A model generated the notes under the pieces. That model did no database searches. It worked only from the letters and a program-made list of their open reading frames with translations, and was not told the origin of the DNA. This document shows, in pieces, positions 54,830-63,790 of a DNA stretch of 64,000 nucleotides (its first letter is position 1; every line of letters begins with the position of its first letter). The stretch lies in NCBI GenBank assembly GCA_019918135.1, contig WBZZ01006244.1:1-64000 (forward strand), written 5' to 3'. The position numbers and the translations under genes are program-made. Source of the stretch: Paulinella micropora (lineage: Eukaryota; Cercozoa; Imbricatea; Euglyphida; Paulinellidae).

Positions 54830-57079
54830 CTAGAACAGAAGTTCCTGCAACGCTCGCTGCGCAGCGGCGGACAGCGAGCCCCTGGCCACCGCTCGTTGCT
54901 GGCGCGCGGCCTCTTCCTCTGCGTCCTGTTGGCGTTGCTGCTCCAGGCGCCGGCGCTCTGCTTCCTGCTGGTGTTGCTGTGCCAGGCGCTGGCGCTCTGC
55001 CTCCAGCCGTGCCGCCTCCAACCGTGCCGCTCGCAGTCTCTCGGCTTGCAGCAGCGTCGCTCGCAGCCGCTCGGCCTCCTCCAGCCGCTCGGCCGCCTCC
55101 CTGGCTGTTTCGTGCGGGGGGTCTGCGGCGGGGACGCCGGCCTCGAGGCGCCTCTTCTTGTGCACGGGGGAAGCCTTCTCCAGGGGAGGGGGTGACGTAG
55201 GCGGCACGGCCGCCGGAGGTGTGGCCGGAGGTGTGGCTGGAGGTGCGGCCGCCGCTTTGTCCAGCCTCTCTTCTGGCGTGTACCTGGCGGCCAGCTCGGC
55301 CTCGACGCGTTCCCGGTCCAGTGTCGTCACGGCCACCCGGCGGGCCTTGGCACAGTGGTCCCTGCGCAGGGCCGTGTCCTGGCTGTCGAGCCTGGCGTAC
55401 ACAAGGTAGTACACCGGCACTTGGCGGGGCTCGGCGCCCGTGCCCCTGCCGCCTAGGCGCTGTACTCGGCCGACCACTTGGGAGTCCTGTGCGTACGTGT
55501 AGCCCGGCTCCAGCAGCAGCAGGCCGTCGGCGAACGTCAGGTTGAGCCCTACCCCGCCCGCCTTCTTGGATAAGAGCAGCAGCACGAGCCCGGGAGGAGG
55601 GGCCGGCGCCCAGAACAGGGCCTCGGCGCTAGCTCTGGCCTGCTTCGGAGTGTCGCCGCTGAAGTGCAGGACTCGCCAGGGGGGCTGTGGCACCGGCTCC
55701 ATCTGCTGGCGCAGTCGCAGGTACGCCTCCAGTTCTGCCAGCACCCGCACCCACTCGCTCGTCGCGACCCAGCGGCCGGTCTGGTGCGTCTGGCCCCAGC
55801 GCCGCAGTGTCTGGTACACAAACTCGAACTTGGCCAAGAGCACCGGGGGAGGCAGCTCCGTCGGGGCGGGGTCCTCCGGCCAGGCCCGCTGAGCGCCGAG
55901 TTGCCGCAGGGGATTCTTGAGCTCTGCCGGGCTCAGGGCTGGCGGCCAGCTCTCGGCGTCGTCTTCGCCGCCGGCCCGCCGCACGAGCTTGCGGCTGAGG
56001 ACCTCGAGTGGTAGCCCGGGGCTCAGCCTCTTGCGCTTGCGCCGCAGCGAGTCCACGAGCCGGACGCAGGGCCCGGGCTCTTCACTGCCCCAGGGCACCA
56101 GAGGATGGCTGCACAGGCCCCGCAGCTGCGCCCGGAGCTGCCGGATGAGGCGCAGCAGCTGCGAGAGCCGCTGGCGCTGTGCGGGGCCGCGCTGGCGGCC
56201 CCTGAGCAGGGAGGCGTACTCGCGGCTCTGGAGGTTGAGGCTGGCGGTGACGCGGTCGTACTTGGCGTGTGCGTACCTGGGCCAGCCGTGCGCAGAGAGG
56301 TACTGGACCTGGCGGGTCAGCTGCGGCATAGACTGGTGGATGTGCGCCGTGTCCTCGGCCCGCACCTCGATACAGCGTGGCTGGATCAGGTCTTGCATGG
56401 CTGAGCGCAGGTCGGCTTCCTGGACGTCAGCCTCGCCCCCGTGCACTTGGCCGGTCAACAGGAACCAGGCCGACACCATTTCACGCACCCGGGCCTCGAA
56501 CGGGGTGCCTGACAACAACAGCGTGAAGCGGCGGCCGCCTAGCAAGGGGTTGGCGGCGCCAAAGACTTCGGCGTACCGGGGTAGCTCGCCAACCTCGTTC
56601 GGGACCGCGTTCTTGAAGTGGTGGCTCTCGTCCACGACCAGGACCTGGAACAGGTCCCGGGCGCCTTGCCAGTCCGGGGACCCGAGCCGCTTCTTGAAGG
56701 TGTCGCACGTGCTGAGCACGAAGTAGCGTGGCGCTGCCCCCTGTGCTCCGGGGCGCAGGGCTCGGACCAGGTCGGCCACCCGGGCCGAGCCGTGGAAGAG
56801 CAACACCCCGGGCCGGCCGGGGTAGTCGCCCAGCCGCCGCAGCTCGGCGTGCCACGTAGGCAGCACGGCGGTCGGCACCAGGAGCAGGGCGGCGCGGAAC
56901 TGCGGGTGGCACAGGAACAGCTCCCGGAGGGCGGCACAGCTGGTCAGGGTCTTGCCGTAGCCCATGCCGTAGGTCACAATCGCGCCGCCCACCGTGTGCG
57001 GATCGCAGAGACGCAGGATCTGGGCCACGCCCGCAGCTTGGTGTGGGTACAGCACGCGAGGGACAGTAGTAGCGCTCAT
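54830..57079 (-). CDS. SNF2-family helicase/ATPase, about 749 aa, intact frame
   Basis: The ATG at 57079 (MSATTVPRVLYPHQ) is chosen because YPHQAAGV is the start of the SNF2 domain; upstream open sequence is tandem repeat. The helicase motifs are complete: motif I GMGYGKT (about residues 38-44), motif II DESH (150-153), motif III LLSGTP (188-193), motif V GGVGLNLTFADGLLLLEP and motif VI QVVGRVQRLGG in the second RecA-like lobe. A long Glu/Arg/Gln-rich coiled coil forms the C-terminus (ERLRATLLQAERLRAARLE). SNF2-type ATPases in large DNA viruses include poxvirus NPH-I, which acts in early transcription termination; here the same role is plausible because the element has its own polymerase, but this is inference. 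Downstream poly(A) ATTAAA at 54769-54764. Confidence 0.9.
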   Translation of the reverse strand: MSATTVPRVLYPHQAAGVAQILRLCDPHTVGGAIVTYGMGYGKTLTSCAALRELFLCHPQFRAALLLVPTAVLPTWHAELRRLGDYPGRPGVLLFHGSARVADLVRALRPGAQGAAPRYFVLSTCDTFKKRLGSPDWQGARDLFQVLVVDESHHFKNAVPNEVGELPRYAEVFGAANPLLGGRRFTLLLSGTPFEARVREMVSAWFLLTGQVHGGEADVQEADLRSAMQDLIQPRCIEVRAEDTAHIHQSMPQLTRQVQYLSAHGWPRYAHAKYDRVTASLNLQSREYASLLRGRQRGPAQRQRLSQLLRLIRQLRAQLRGLCSHPLVPWGSEEPGPCVRLVDSLRRKRKRLSPGLPLEVLSRKLVRRAGGEDDAESWPPALSPAELKNPLRQLGAQRAWPEDPAPTELPPPVLLAKFEFVYQTLRRWGQTHQTGRWVATSEWVRVLAELEAYLRLRQQMEPVPQPPWRVLHFSGDTPKQARASAEALFWAPAPPPGLVLLLLSKKAGGVGLNLTFADGLLLLEPGYTYAQDSQVVGRVQRLGGRGTGAEPRQVPVYYLVYARLDSQDTALRRDHCAKARRVAVTTLDRERVEAELAARYTPEERLDKAAAAPPATPPATPPAAVPPTSPPPLEKASPVHKKRRLEAGVPAADPPHETAREAAERLEEAERLRATLLQAERLRAARLEAARLEAERQRLAQQHQQEAERRRLEQQRQQDAEEEAARQQRAVARGSLSAAAQRALQELLF

Positions 57080-57284
57080 CGTCTCGGTAGCTTCGAAAGT
57101 AGCTGGAGGACAGAATTCTGGGGCAGAGACGAGCGGCGCTCGGGGCGCCCCCCCCCCCGCGCACGGCGGTCGCGCGCGTGCCAGCGCGCGCTGGCACGCG
57201 GCCCGGCCGCGTGCGTGTTGGGTCGGCAGCGACGCGCGCTGAGGGGGGGGGAGCAGGCCGTCCCGGCCAGCCGGCGCACGCCTG

Positions 57285-57480
57285 CCCGCACGCCGCCCGG
57301 CCGCTGGCGCCTGTGGGCGGCGGCACGCACTTGCACTCCGCCCGGCCGCGGGCGCTGGTTGGCAGCGGCACGCCTGCCCGCACTCCGCCCGGCCGCGGGC
57401 GCTGGTTGGCAGCGGCACGCCTGCCCGCACTCCGCCCGGCCGCGGGCGCTGGTTGGCAGCGGCACGCCTGCCCGCACTCG
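57285..57480 (-). repeat. 47-bp tandem repeat between methyltransferase and helicase genes
   Basis: About four copies of a 47-bp GC-rich unit (containing GGGCGCTGGTTGGCAGCGGC); the three at 57340-57480 are nearly identical and the first is degenerate. The period is not a multiple of three, so successive units are read in different frames, and all three minus frames stay open across it. Confidence 0.9.
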
Positions 57481-59471
57481 CCCGCGGGCCCGCCGGCCGC
57501 TGCCTCCGCGGGTGCGTGCAGGGGCAGTGACAGCCCCAGCAGGCTGCCCGCGTCGCTTGGGTCCCACCAGCCAGCCTGCTGCAGCCGGCCGGCCTGCGCC
57601 GCGCAGCGCAGCACGTGGCGCACCAAGGCCTCGACGCGGCCGGCCCGCGTGCCCCCAAACAGGGCAGGCCGGGTCCACGGCCCGGCCAGCACGTCCAGCA
57701 CCCACAGTGTGCTCCCTTTGCTGGCGGGCACCCCCCACACCAGCAGCGACGTGCCGGGGGCCAGGGTTACGTCGTGCAGTGGCAGGGACGCTCGGCACAG
57801 CAGGTCGTGCAGCCGCGCGTTCTCGGCGGCCTGCCCGACCAGGCGCCCGGCCCACTCGTCCACGCCCGCCGGGTCCAGCGCGGAGACCCGCGCCGCCACG
57901 AAGCCCGGCGGGCCCGGCAGCGCCGCCGCCGGCGCCAGGAAGCAACCCTCGGGGCTGGCCCACAGCCAGCCGGCGCACGCCCCCTCGGCCCACGGCACGT
58001 GCACCGAGCCTGCCTCGTCGCCGGCCGCCGGCCGCACGGCGCAGACGTAGGCCCACAGCAGCGCCAGGAAGTTGAGGTCGGGCGGCGCCGTGGGCCGCAG
58101 GCCCTGCAGGGCCTGCAGGACCGGCACGGTCGCGCGGGCCTGCAGGCAGGGGTCCGCCAGCAGCCGGCGCCCGCCCGCCGCGGCCGCGGCCGCGGGCAGG
58201 CACTGCGGCGCGCACCGGGCCAGCCGGGCCTGCCAGTCCTGGCGCCGCCGCCGTTCGTCGTCCGGCCGGGGCTTGCGGGCGCGGGGCGCCGGCGGCTGCT
58301 CCAGCGCCCGCCGGACCTCGGCCGGCTGCGGCCGGGCGCGGCGCCAGAAGGCGGCCAGGCAGTCGTGCTGCACGCGCAGGCGCGCGGCCATGTACGGGCG
58401 GAACTGCTCGCGGAAGGCCAGCAGGGACCCCACGACGCCGTGCTGCTCGGCCAGCTCGACGGCGCGGGCCGCGGCCGGGGCCGGGCCCAGCCGGTGCAGG
58501 GCGCCCAGCACGCGCTGCGCCAGGGCCGCGCGCTCGCCGTAGGCGGGCCCCCGGCACGCCAGGTACGCCTCGGCGTTGGCGGAGCGGCTCGCCACGGGCT
58601 TCACCACGCACCACTCGTCGAACGCGAGCGCCGCTGCGGCCAGGGCCAGCTGCGTCGCCGCGTCCAGGCCACCGAAGAACTTGCACACCAGCAGCGCGCG
58701 GCCCCGCCCCTCGCTCGACGCGGGGCCGTGGAGCGCCAGCCAGTGCGTGCCCAGCCGCAGCTGCGCCGCCAGCAGGCACACCCCGCGGCGCTCCTGGTCG
58801 GCGGCCTCGGGGGCGCCCCCGTCCGCTAACACCAGCGTGCAGGGCAGGCCACGGACCCGCAGCTGCCGCGACCACGCCAGCCGCAGGCGCGCCACCGCCG
58901 CGGGCCGCCGCAGGTCCGTGTCGTCGGCGCCCCCGGTGTCCAGCAGCACGTTGGTCAGGTCCGGCCCCCCGGCGCGGCCCCACGCGCGCAGCAACGCGTC
59001 GTACCCGCTGTTCGGCGTGGGCGAGCCCGTCCACGTGCTGCCCAGGAACAGCGTGCCGTGCGGCCGGTGCGCGGCCAGCGCCTGGAGCCAACCGCCCGGC
59101 CCGCCGCACAGGTCGACCGCCGCGTGCTCGGGCAGCAGGTGGAGGGCCGCCGTGATGGCGCCCCCGAGCGACAGGTCCAGGCCGCGCAGCTTGCACGCCC
59201 CGCGGTTCAAGTCCGACTGCTGCCGCGCCAGCTCGGCCGGCAGCGGCACGTGCGCGAGCCTGGGGTCCAGCTGGTCGCGCCAGGCCCGGCCGCCCCGCGG
59301 GGCCGGCACGCGCTCGAACAGGGCGCACAGCCGCTCGCACGCGACCGCGTGGGCCCACTCCGTCCACGGCTCGAGCAACAGGCGCTGCCCCGCGGTCGCG
59401 TCCGCCGCCGGCGGGGGCCACGGCAGCGCGTGCCACCGGTCGGCCGCCAGCAACAGCAAACAGTCTTCCAT
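57480..59471 (-). CDS. FtsJ-type RNA 2'-O-ribose methyltransferase
   Basis: From the ATG at 59471 (MEDCLLLLAADRWH) the domain has all hallmarks of FtsJ/RrmJ-type enzymes, including viral cap-1 methyltransferases: RGACKLRGLD with catalytic K94, the SAM-binding DLCGGPGGWLQ (residues 120-130), LVLADGGAPE with D217, LLVCKFFGG with K264, and KPVASRSANAEAYLACRG with E301. The K94-D217-K264-E301 tetrad is complete. The following several hundred residues are Ala/Arg/Trp-rich with no recognised domain, and the C-terminal limit near the 47-bp repeat is unclear. Cap 2'-O methylation of viral mRNA is the likely role, as for poxvirus VP39 or asfarvirus FtsJ-like proteins, and fits the polymerase genes in the same element. 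It lies upstream of the helicase on the same strand. Confidence 0.85.
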
Positions 59472-60084
59472 CTGCCTCGTCCGGAGGCCGCCCCGCGCGC
59501 TAGGGCAGAGGCCAGTGTGCTCGTGCTCCGTAGCCGACGGCAGAGAGTGAGTGAGCTAGAGCCGGGAGGCGGCGAGCGAGCGGCCGGGGCCGGCGCCAGC
59601 CAAGGGAAAGTGGGAGCAGGGGGGGCAGTCCTCCTCCTCCCCCCCCAAGCCCCCCCCCCCCAGCCCCCGCCTGCGCAGGGTCCCTCCTCCCCCCTGGGAC
59701 GGGGGAGCAAGGGCGGGGCCGGCGGGGGGACGAAGTGATCTTGCCTGGGGGAGGGAGGGCGGCCGGTGGCGCGTACTGTTCGCTCGGGGCTCTCCGGCGC
59801 GGCCGGCCCGCGGGACGACCGGTCCCCCCCCGGCCCGGCTCCGAGAGGAAAGGCCCTCGCTCCCCCTGCCGGTGGCCAGCTGGCCCGCTGCTATCTTTAT
59901 TGCTGCGTACTGAGTACAAGGGCGCGGCCGGGCTCTCAAGACCCACGCCGGCCGACGCCGCGGTCACTCCCGGCGCTAGCTACCCCCAGAGCCGGGTCTA
60001 CTAGCTATTGCCCACGGCCAACAGAAGAAGCTTGGCGCTCAGCGGTGCTGGAGCTGGCGAAGCCCGGCGTGTCCGGCCAGGGGC
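59472..60084. other. Intergenic with G/C runs
   Basis: Presumed promoter side of the methyltransferase gene and 3' side of the next minus-strand gene. Strong C/G runs lie at 59640-59720. A minus-strand AATAAA is at 59901-59896. Confidence 0.5.
59896..59901 (-). terminator. Poly(A) signal AATAAA
   Basis: TTTATT on the plus strand, 184 bp past the stop at 60085 of the acidic-repeat protein gene. Confidence 0.55.
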
Positions 60085-61194
60085 CTACTCCGCCCGCCCG
60101 TCAGGGGCACCCGGCCGAGCTCTTTTGCGGGGCGACTCAGCGCCGCGGACGGGCGAATGCTCGCCAGCAGGGCCGGCCGCCGCGGAGGCCGCTGCTTCCT
60201 CGTCTGGGCGCGGGACACTCGGGCGGCTGACGTGTCTGGCCCCGTAGCGATAATGCACAAAGAGCCGCACCCCGTCCCGCCGCCGGCGCGCCAGGTCCCA
60301 GCCAGCCTCCGGCAGCAGCTGGTGGAGCACCCGAGAAGCGCTCATCCCCTCCTGGTGGGCCGCGGCCAGCAACAGGTCGTAGCAGGGCCGGATCTGCGCG
60401 AGCTGGGTGAGCAAGAGCGTCTCTACGTCAACCTCTGCCCCCACGAGCGGCGCGGGCTCTTGCGCCCCCGTGGGTACGTGCAGGAGAAATTCACACGAGT
60501 AGGACACGGTGACCTCGTCGTCCTCCCCTGCGTGGGGAACCGTGGTGTACAGCAAGAACTTGGCCTCGCCCCGCTTGTTGCGCTGTTGCGGGTGCCCCTG
60601 GAGCGGGGTGCACGTGGCGGCAGCTGACCGCTGACCGAACAGGGCCTCGAACCAGGACGCCTGTGGGCGGCGGGCCAGCGACAGGAGCCAGGAGGCAGTG
60701 CGGACGGCACGGGGCAGCACGGACAGCCGGCAGCGGTCCAGCGCATGGTCGGGCTCAGCGTCGTCGTCAGCCTGTTCTGCGCAGTCGTCACCGGAGGCTT
60801 CCTCCGCCGGAACCGGTTCTGCACTGTCATCTTCACCCGAGGCGTCGTCGCCCGCGTCGTCCTCCTCCGCCGCCGGGCCCGGCCCGGCCCCGTCGTCGCC
60901 CGCGTCGTCCTCCTCCGCCGGGCCCGGCCCGGCCCCGTCGTCGCCCGTGTCGTCCTCCTCCGCCGGCTGCGCCGCCTCGTGGCGCCGCTGGTAACGGATC
61001 CACAGGCACACACGACAGCCCTCGGCGACCAAGACGGTGGCGGTGAGCCCAAACCGCCAGATGGCTGCCAGAGAGCGCGCAGACTCCCACTGGGTTGGTG
61101 CGGGCCTGAGGGCCGCGGCGGTCTGCAGCGGCTTCCGAGGACGAAGCCCGGTGCGGGTCGTCCAGCCGGCGCTGGGTTCGGTAGTGGAAGCCAT
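60085..61194 (-). CDS. Acidic-repeat protein of unknown function, 369 aa
   Basis: From the ATG at 61194 (MASTTEPSAGWTT) there is a short N-terminal region with a hydrophobic stretch (WRFGLTATVLVAEGCRVCLW). It is followed by about three near-identical acidic repeats of the AEEDDAGDDGAGPGP type (residues about 75-120, coded at about 60860-60970), more acidic sequence, a globular C-terminal half (KFLLYTTVPHAGEDDEVTVS, CYDLLLAAAHQEGMSASRVL), and a basic tail (SPRKRARPG) that could be a nuclear signal. Acidic plus basic modules are common in chromatin- or DNA-binding accessory proteins; this is only a hint. No family recognised. It is divergent from the next gene. Confidence 0.65.
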   Translation of the reverse strand: MASTTEPSAGWTTRTGLRPRKPLQTAAALRPAPTQWESARSLAAIWRFGLTATVLVAEGCRVCLWIRYQRRHEAAQPAEEDDTGDDGAGPGPAEEDDAGDDGAGPGPAAEEDDAGDDASGEDDSAEPVPAEEASGDDCAEQADDDAEPDHALDRCRLSVLPRAVRTASWLLSLARRPQASWFEALFGQRSAAATCTPLQGHPQQRNKRGEAKFLLYTTVPHAGEDDEVTVSYSCEFLLHVPTGAQEPAPLVGAEVDVETLLLTQLAQIRPCYDLLLAAAHQEGMSASRVLHQLLPEAGWDLARRRRDGVRLFVHYRYGARHVSRPSVPRPDEEAAASAAAGPAGEHSPVRGAESPRKRARPGAPDGRAE

Positions 61195-61549
61195 GCCGGG
61201 TCAGGTTGTGAACAGGCCGAGGGGCTGGTCCCGCGCCCCGCGGGGAAGGCGCGCCCCCCCCGCCCTCCACCAGGGGCGCACGCGCGATTCCCCCCCCCCC
61301 CCCTTCGGGGCGTGCCCCGGGGAGGGAGGAAAGAGTCGCCCCCCGCACCCCCCTCTGCGTGCCTGCCATGGGCCGGCCGCGTGCCCGGGGCCGGCAGGCC
61401 CCGGGGCGAGCGGGGGGAGCAGGCGGCCCCCCCCCCCCTTCCCCCCCCCCCCCTCGCGACGGCCGCCCGGGGGGGGGCGCCTGCTCCCCCCTGCGTGTGC
61501 GCCCAGCGACAGGGAGGAGTAGGCAGCACATCTGTCGGCAGGCACAGAG
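61195..61549. promoter_or_regulatory. Divergent intergenic region with extreme C runs
   Basis: About 355 bp between divergent ATGs at 61194 (minus) and 61550 (plus), with C runs at 61289-61303 and 61427-61453. No TATA-like box seen. Confidence 0.4.
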
Positions 61550-62371
61550 ATGCAAGCGCCTAGCCCTCCCGCCCCGAGCAGGAAGGCGCCACGGAAGAGA
61601 AGGCACGGTCGTACCCCTCCACTAGAAGATCCCTGGGGCGGGGAGACACTAGACCCCAAACGACAGAAGACTGGCACGGAGGCCCCCGGCGCAGGGACGG
61701 CGCCCACGGAGCCGGCCTCCGCCGCCGCCGCCCCGGCACCCGCGGCACCCGCGGAGCCGACCTCCGCCGAGGCCTCGACAGCCGCGGCACCCGCGGAGCC
61801 GACCTCCGCCGAGGCCTCGACAGTAGCGGCACCCACGGAGCCGACCTCCGCCGCCCCGGCACCCGCGGCACCCGCGGAGCCGACCTCCGCCGCCCCGGCA
61901 CCCGCGGCACCCGCGGAGCCGACCTCTGCCGCCGCCGCCCCGGCACCCGCGGGGCCGACCTCCGCCGCCGCAGCGCCCGCGGGGTCGACCCCCGCGCCCG
62001 AGCAGCCGCCGCCCGGCCCCGAGCCCGCCGGCAGCGGCCGGGGCCACGACATCGGTGACTGGAAGCTGCTGCAGGAGGCGCAGTCCTTGCTCATCCAGAG
62101 CTGCGCGCAGCTGTCCAGCGCGATCGCCCGCAAGCGCGAGGTCACACCCTACATCGAGATCTCGCACTTTGGCCACAGCGACACTTTGCACCACCTCGTG
62201 CGGCTGCATACCCTCCTGGCCGAGGCCTTGTGCCTGCAGCAGCTACACCTCACCAAGAGCCAGGACGTGCAAGCGAAGCTAGCGGCCGCCGGCGCGATCA
62301 TCCAGCTCCTGCCCGCGCACGTAGCGGCGCGGGCGGCCACGGAGATCAAGCTCGCCGGCCCGGGGCCCTAG
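61550..62371 (+). CDS. Ala/Pro-repeat protein with helical C-terminal domain, 273 aa
   Basis: The N-terminus is basic (SRKAPRKRRHGR) with a second basic patch (DPKRQKTG), both NLS-like. Residues about 50-145 are tandem repeats of AAPAEPTSA and EASTAAAPAEPTSA units coded at about 61735-61990, whose unit lengths are multiples of three. The C-terminal 115 residues form a probable helical domain (DWKLLQEAQSLLIQSCAQL, HHLVRLHTLLAEALCLQQL, AKLAAAGAIIQLLPAHVAAR). ATTAAA at 62539-62544 fits its 3' end. No family recognised. It resembles low-complexity linker plus small helical module proteins of many large viruses, which says little about function. The frame is intact. Confidence 0.65.
   Translation: MQAPSPPAPSRKAPRKRRHGRTPPLEDPWGGETLDPKRQKTGTEAPGAGTAPTEPASAAAAPAPAAPAEPTSAEASTAAAPAEPTSAEASTVAAPTEPTSAAPAPAAPAEPTSAAPAPAAPAEPTSAAAAPAPAGPTSAAAAPAGSTPAPEQPPPGPEPAGSGRGHDIGDWKLLQEAQSLLIQSCAQLSSAIARKREVTPYIEISHFGHSDTLHHLVRLHTLLAEALCLQQLHLTKSQDVQAKLAAAGAIIQLLPAHVAARAATEIKLAGPGP
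61735..61990 (+). repeat. In-frame GC-rich tandem repeats of the 61550 gene
   Basis: Variable-length repeats built on GCACCCGCGGAGCCGACCTC, all keeping the frame. They code for the AAPAEPTSA region. Confidence 0.9.
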
Positions 62372-62538
62372 CTCCCCCCCCCCGGGAGCACGTGCGCCCC
62401 CCACGCCGGACAGCGTGCGAACCTGCAGCGCTCCGGCGCCCGGCTGCTGAGCGGCTGGCCAAGACAGGCAGAGTACGCTTGCAGGCTGGAAGAAGGAAGC
62501 TAGTGCCCGTAAAAGCCAGGCCTCCTGCTTGGCGCCTG

Positions 62539-62544
62539 ATTAAA
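62539..62544 (+). terminator. Poly(A) signal ATTAAA
   Basis: AT-rich box in GC-rich sequence 168 bp after the stop at 62371, just before inverted-repeat structure 2. Confidence 0.5.
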
Positions 62545-62589
62545 ATTTAGATTCTCTTCCCCTTCCTGTTAGGCTTGGGCCTGGCCCAG

Positions 62590-63790
62590 CCAGGTGCTGC
62601 CGGCGGGCATGCCGACGGAACGGCGAGCCTCCTCGGGTGGCACTCCCCGGCCGAGCCATCACGGCCGGTGGCACTGCCCAGCCAGGTCAAGGAAGTTGGT
62701 GGCGCCACCGGCCGGTAGACAGGATGAGGTGGCACCGCCGACCGACTGTCACGCCGGGAGTGGTGGTGTGGCAGGGGTGATCGGGCTTCTCCCGGTCGGG
62801 TCGCTAGATTTGTTTGGCCGGATACGATCGACTGCCTTTTTCTCCCCCCCCCTCCCTCCCCCCCTCTCCCTTCTCCCTTCCCTTCTCCCTTCTCCCTTCT
62901 CCCTCCCCGCGGCCCAACATTGTGCAGCCCCCCCCCAGGCTTTTCTGTCGAACACTGCTCCGGTGCCCGGTGCCACCGACTGCTTTTCTGTGATGACCGC
63001 AGAACCAGGGGAAATTTCCCGTACTACCCGGAAAACTAAGGCCGGCGGGGCGTAAGTGTCCTAATAGCAAGAATCCCCCTGGTGGGTCCAAGCCCGGCCT
63101 GACCTCGCCGGAGGGTTACGGGTGCCACCCAGGTACAAAATGGCATCGGAGCCGGTCCTGCCTATCGACAACCAGTCACTAATAAAACTTTTTCCTTTTT
63201 TACCCGTAAATAGCGGTGTTTTTTTAGTCTTGTAGGGGCAGTGCCTGAATATATACCTTTGGGTTGGCACTTCTGGGCGGCCCCAAACCACAAGTGCGAT
63301 TCTCGCTATTCGGACACTTACGAATAACAGGATTTATTTTTAGGGTTAGGTACAGAAAATTCGTCTGGTCCTACGACAGAAAAAAGAAAGCTACCGGTGG
63401 CACCCGCCACCGGACCGCCATACTAAACAGACAAGCCCGGGCCTGCACAATGTTCGGCCGCGGGGAGGGAGAAGGGAGAAGGGAGACGGGAGAAGGGAGG
63501 GGAGAAGAAGTGGCAGGCTAAAGTATCCGGCCAAACGGGTATATCCCCCCACCTCTGCCCAGAGATCCGGCGCCGGTGCCACCCCGACCAGGAAGTCCAG
63601 GCCATGTGTGCCACCCGGCCGGAAAAGGGAGTCCTTCGCGCCACCCGGCCAGAAAACACGGCAGTGTAGGCCACCCGGCAGGAAGAGTGGTGCCTCTCTT
63701 GCCACCACGACCAAGAAGTCCAGGCAGTTCGTGCCACCCCGACCAGGAAATCCAGGCAATGTGTGTCACCATGCGTGGCGTAGCGTCGTC
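62590..63790. repeat. Large inverted-repeat structure, copy 2
   Basis: Same layout as the structure at 37350-38665. Outer degenerate ~31-bp tandem units with GGTGGCAC/GTGCCACC cores lie at 62590-62800 and, better kept, at 63570-63780. CT/GA tracts lie at 62840-62910 and 63455-63515. The 12-mer AACATTGTGCAG is at 62916-62927 and its inverse at 63443-63454. CCACAAGTGCGATTC and GGACACTTA boxes lie at about 63290-63322. The AT-rich centre (63160-63260) has AATAAA, TACCCGTA and a TATATA box in the same order as copy 1. A minus-strand frame at 63061-63291 (76 codons) occupies the same place as 37895-38113 in copy 1. The two copies have diverged clearly, mostly in the tandem units. Confidence 0.85.

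Noticed and set aside
57080-57658. N-terminal extension of the helicase frame up to 57658
   Set aside because: The extra residues are the translated 47-bp tandem repeat and overlap the methyltransferase gene; the SNF2 domain starts right after the ATG at 57079.
61735-61990. CRISPR-like array
   Set aside because: Repeats are directly abutting, of variable length and in frame with a gene; there are no spacers. The 31-bp arrays near 37.4, 38.5 and 63.6 kb are likewise tandem and without spacers.
14586-63790. Herpesvirus-like identity, suggested by the GC-rich composition and internal inverted repeats
   Set aside because: Herpesviruses do not encode multisubunit RNA polymerase or FtsJ methyltransferases, and no herpesvirus core gene was recognised.
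14586-63790. Polinton or yeast cytoplasmic linear plasmid identity
   Set aside because: Polintons lack RNA polymerase genes, and no protein-primed DNA polymerase, retrovirus-type integrase or Polinton capsid was seen. Linear plasmids are AT-rich and far smaller in gene content.
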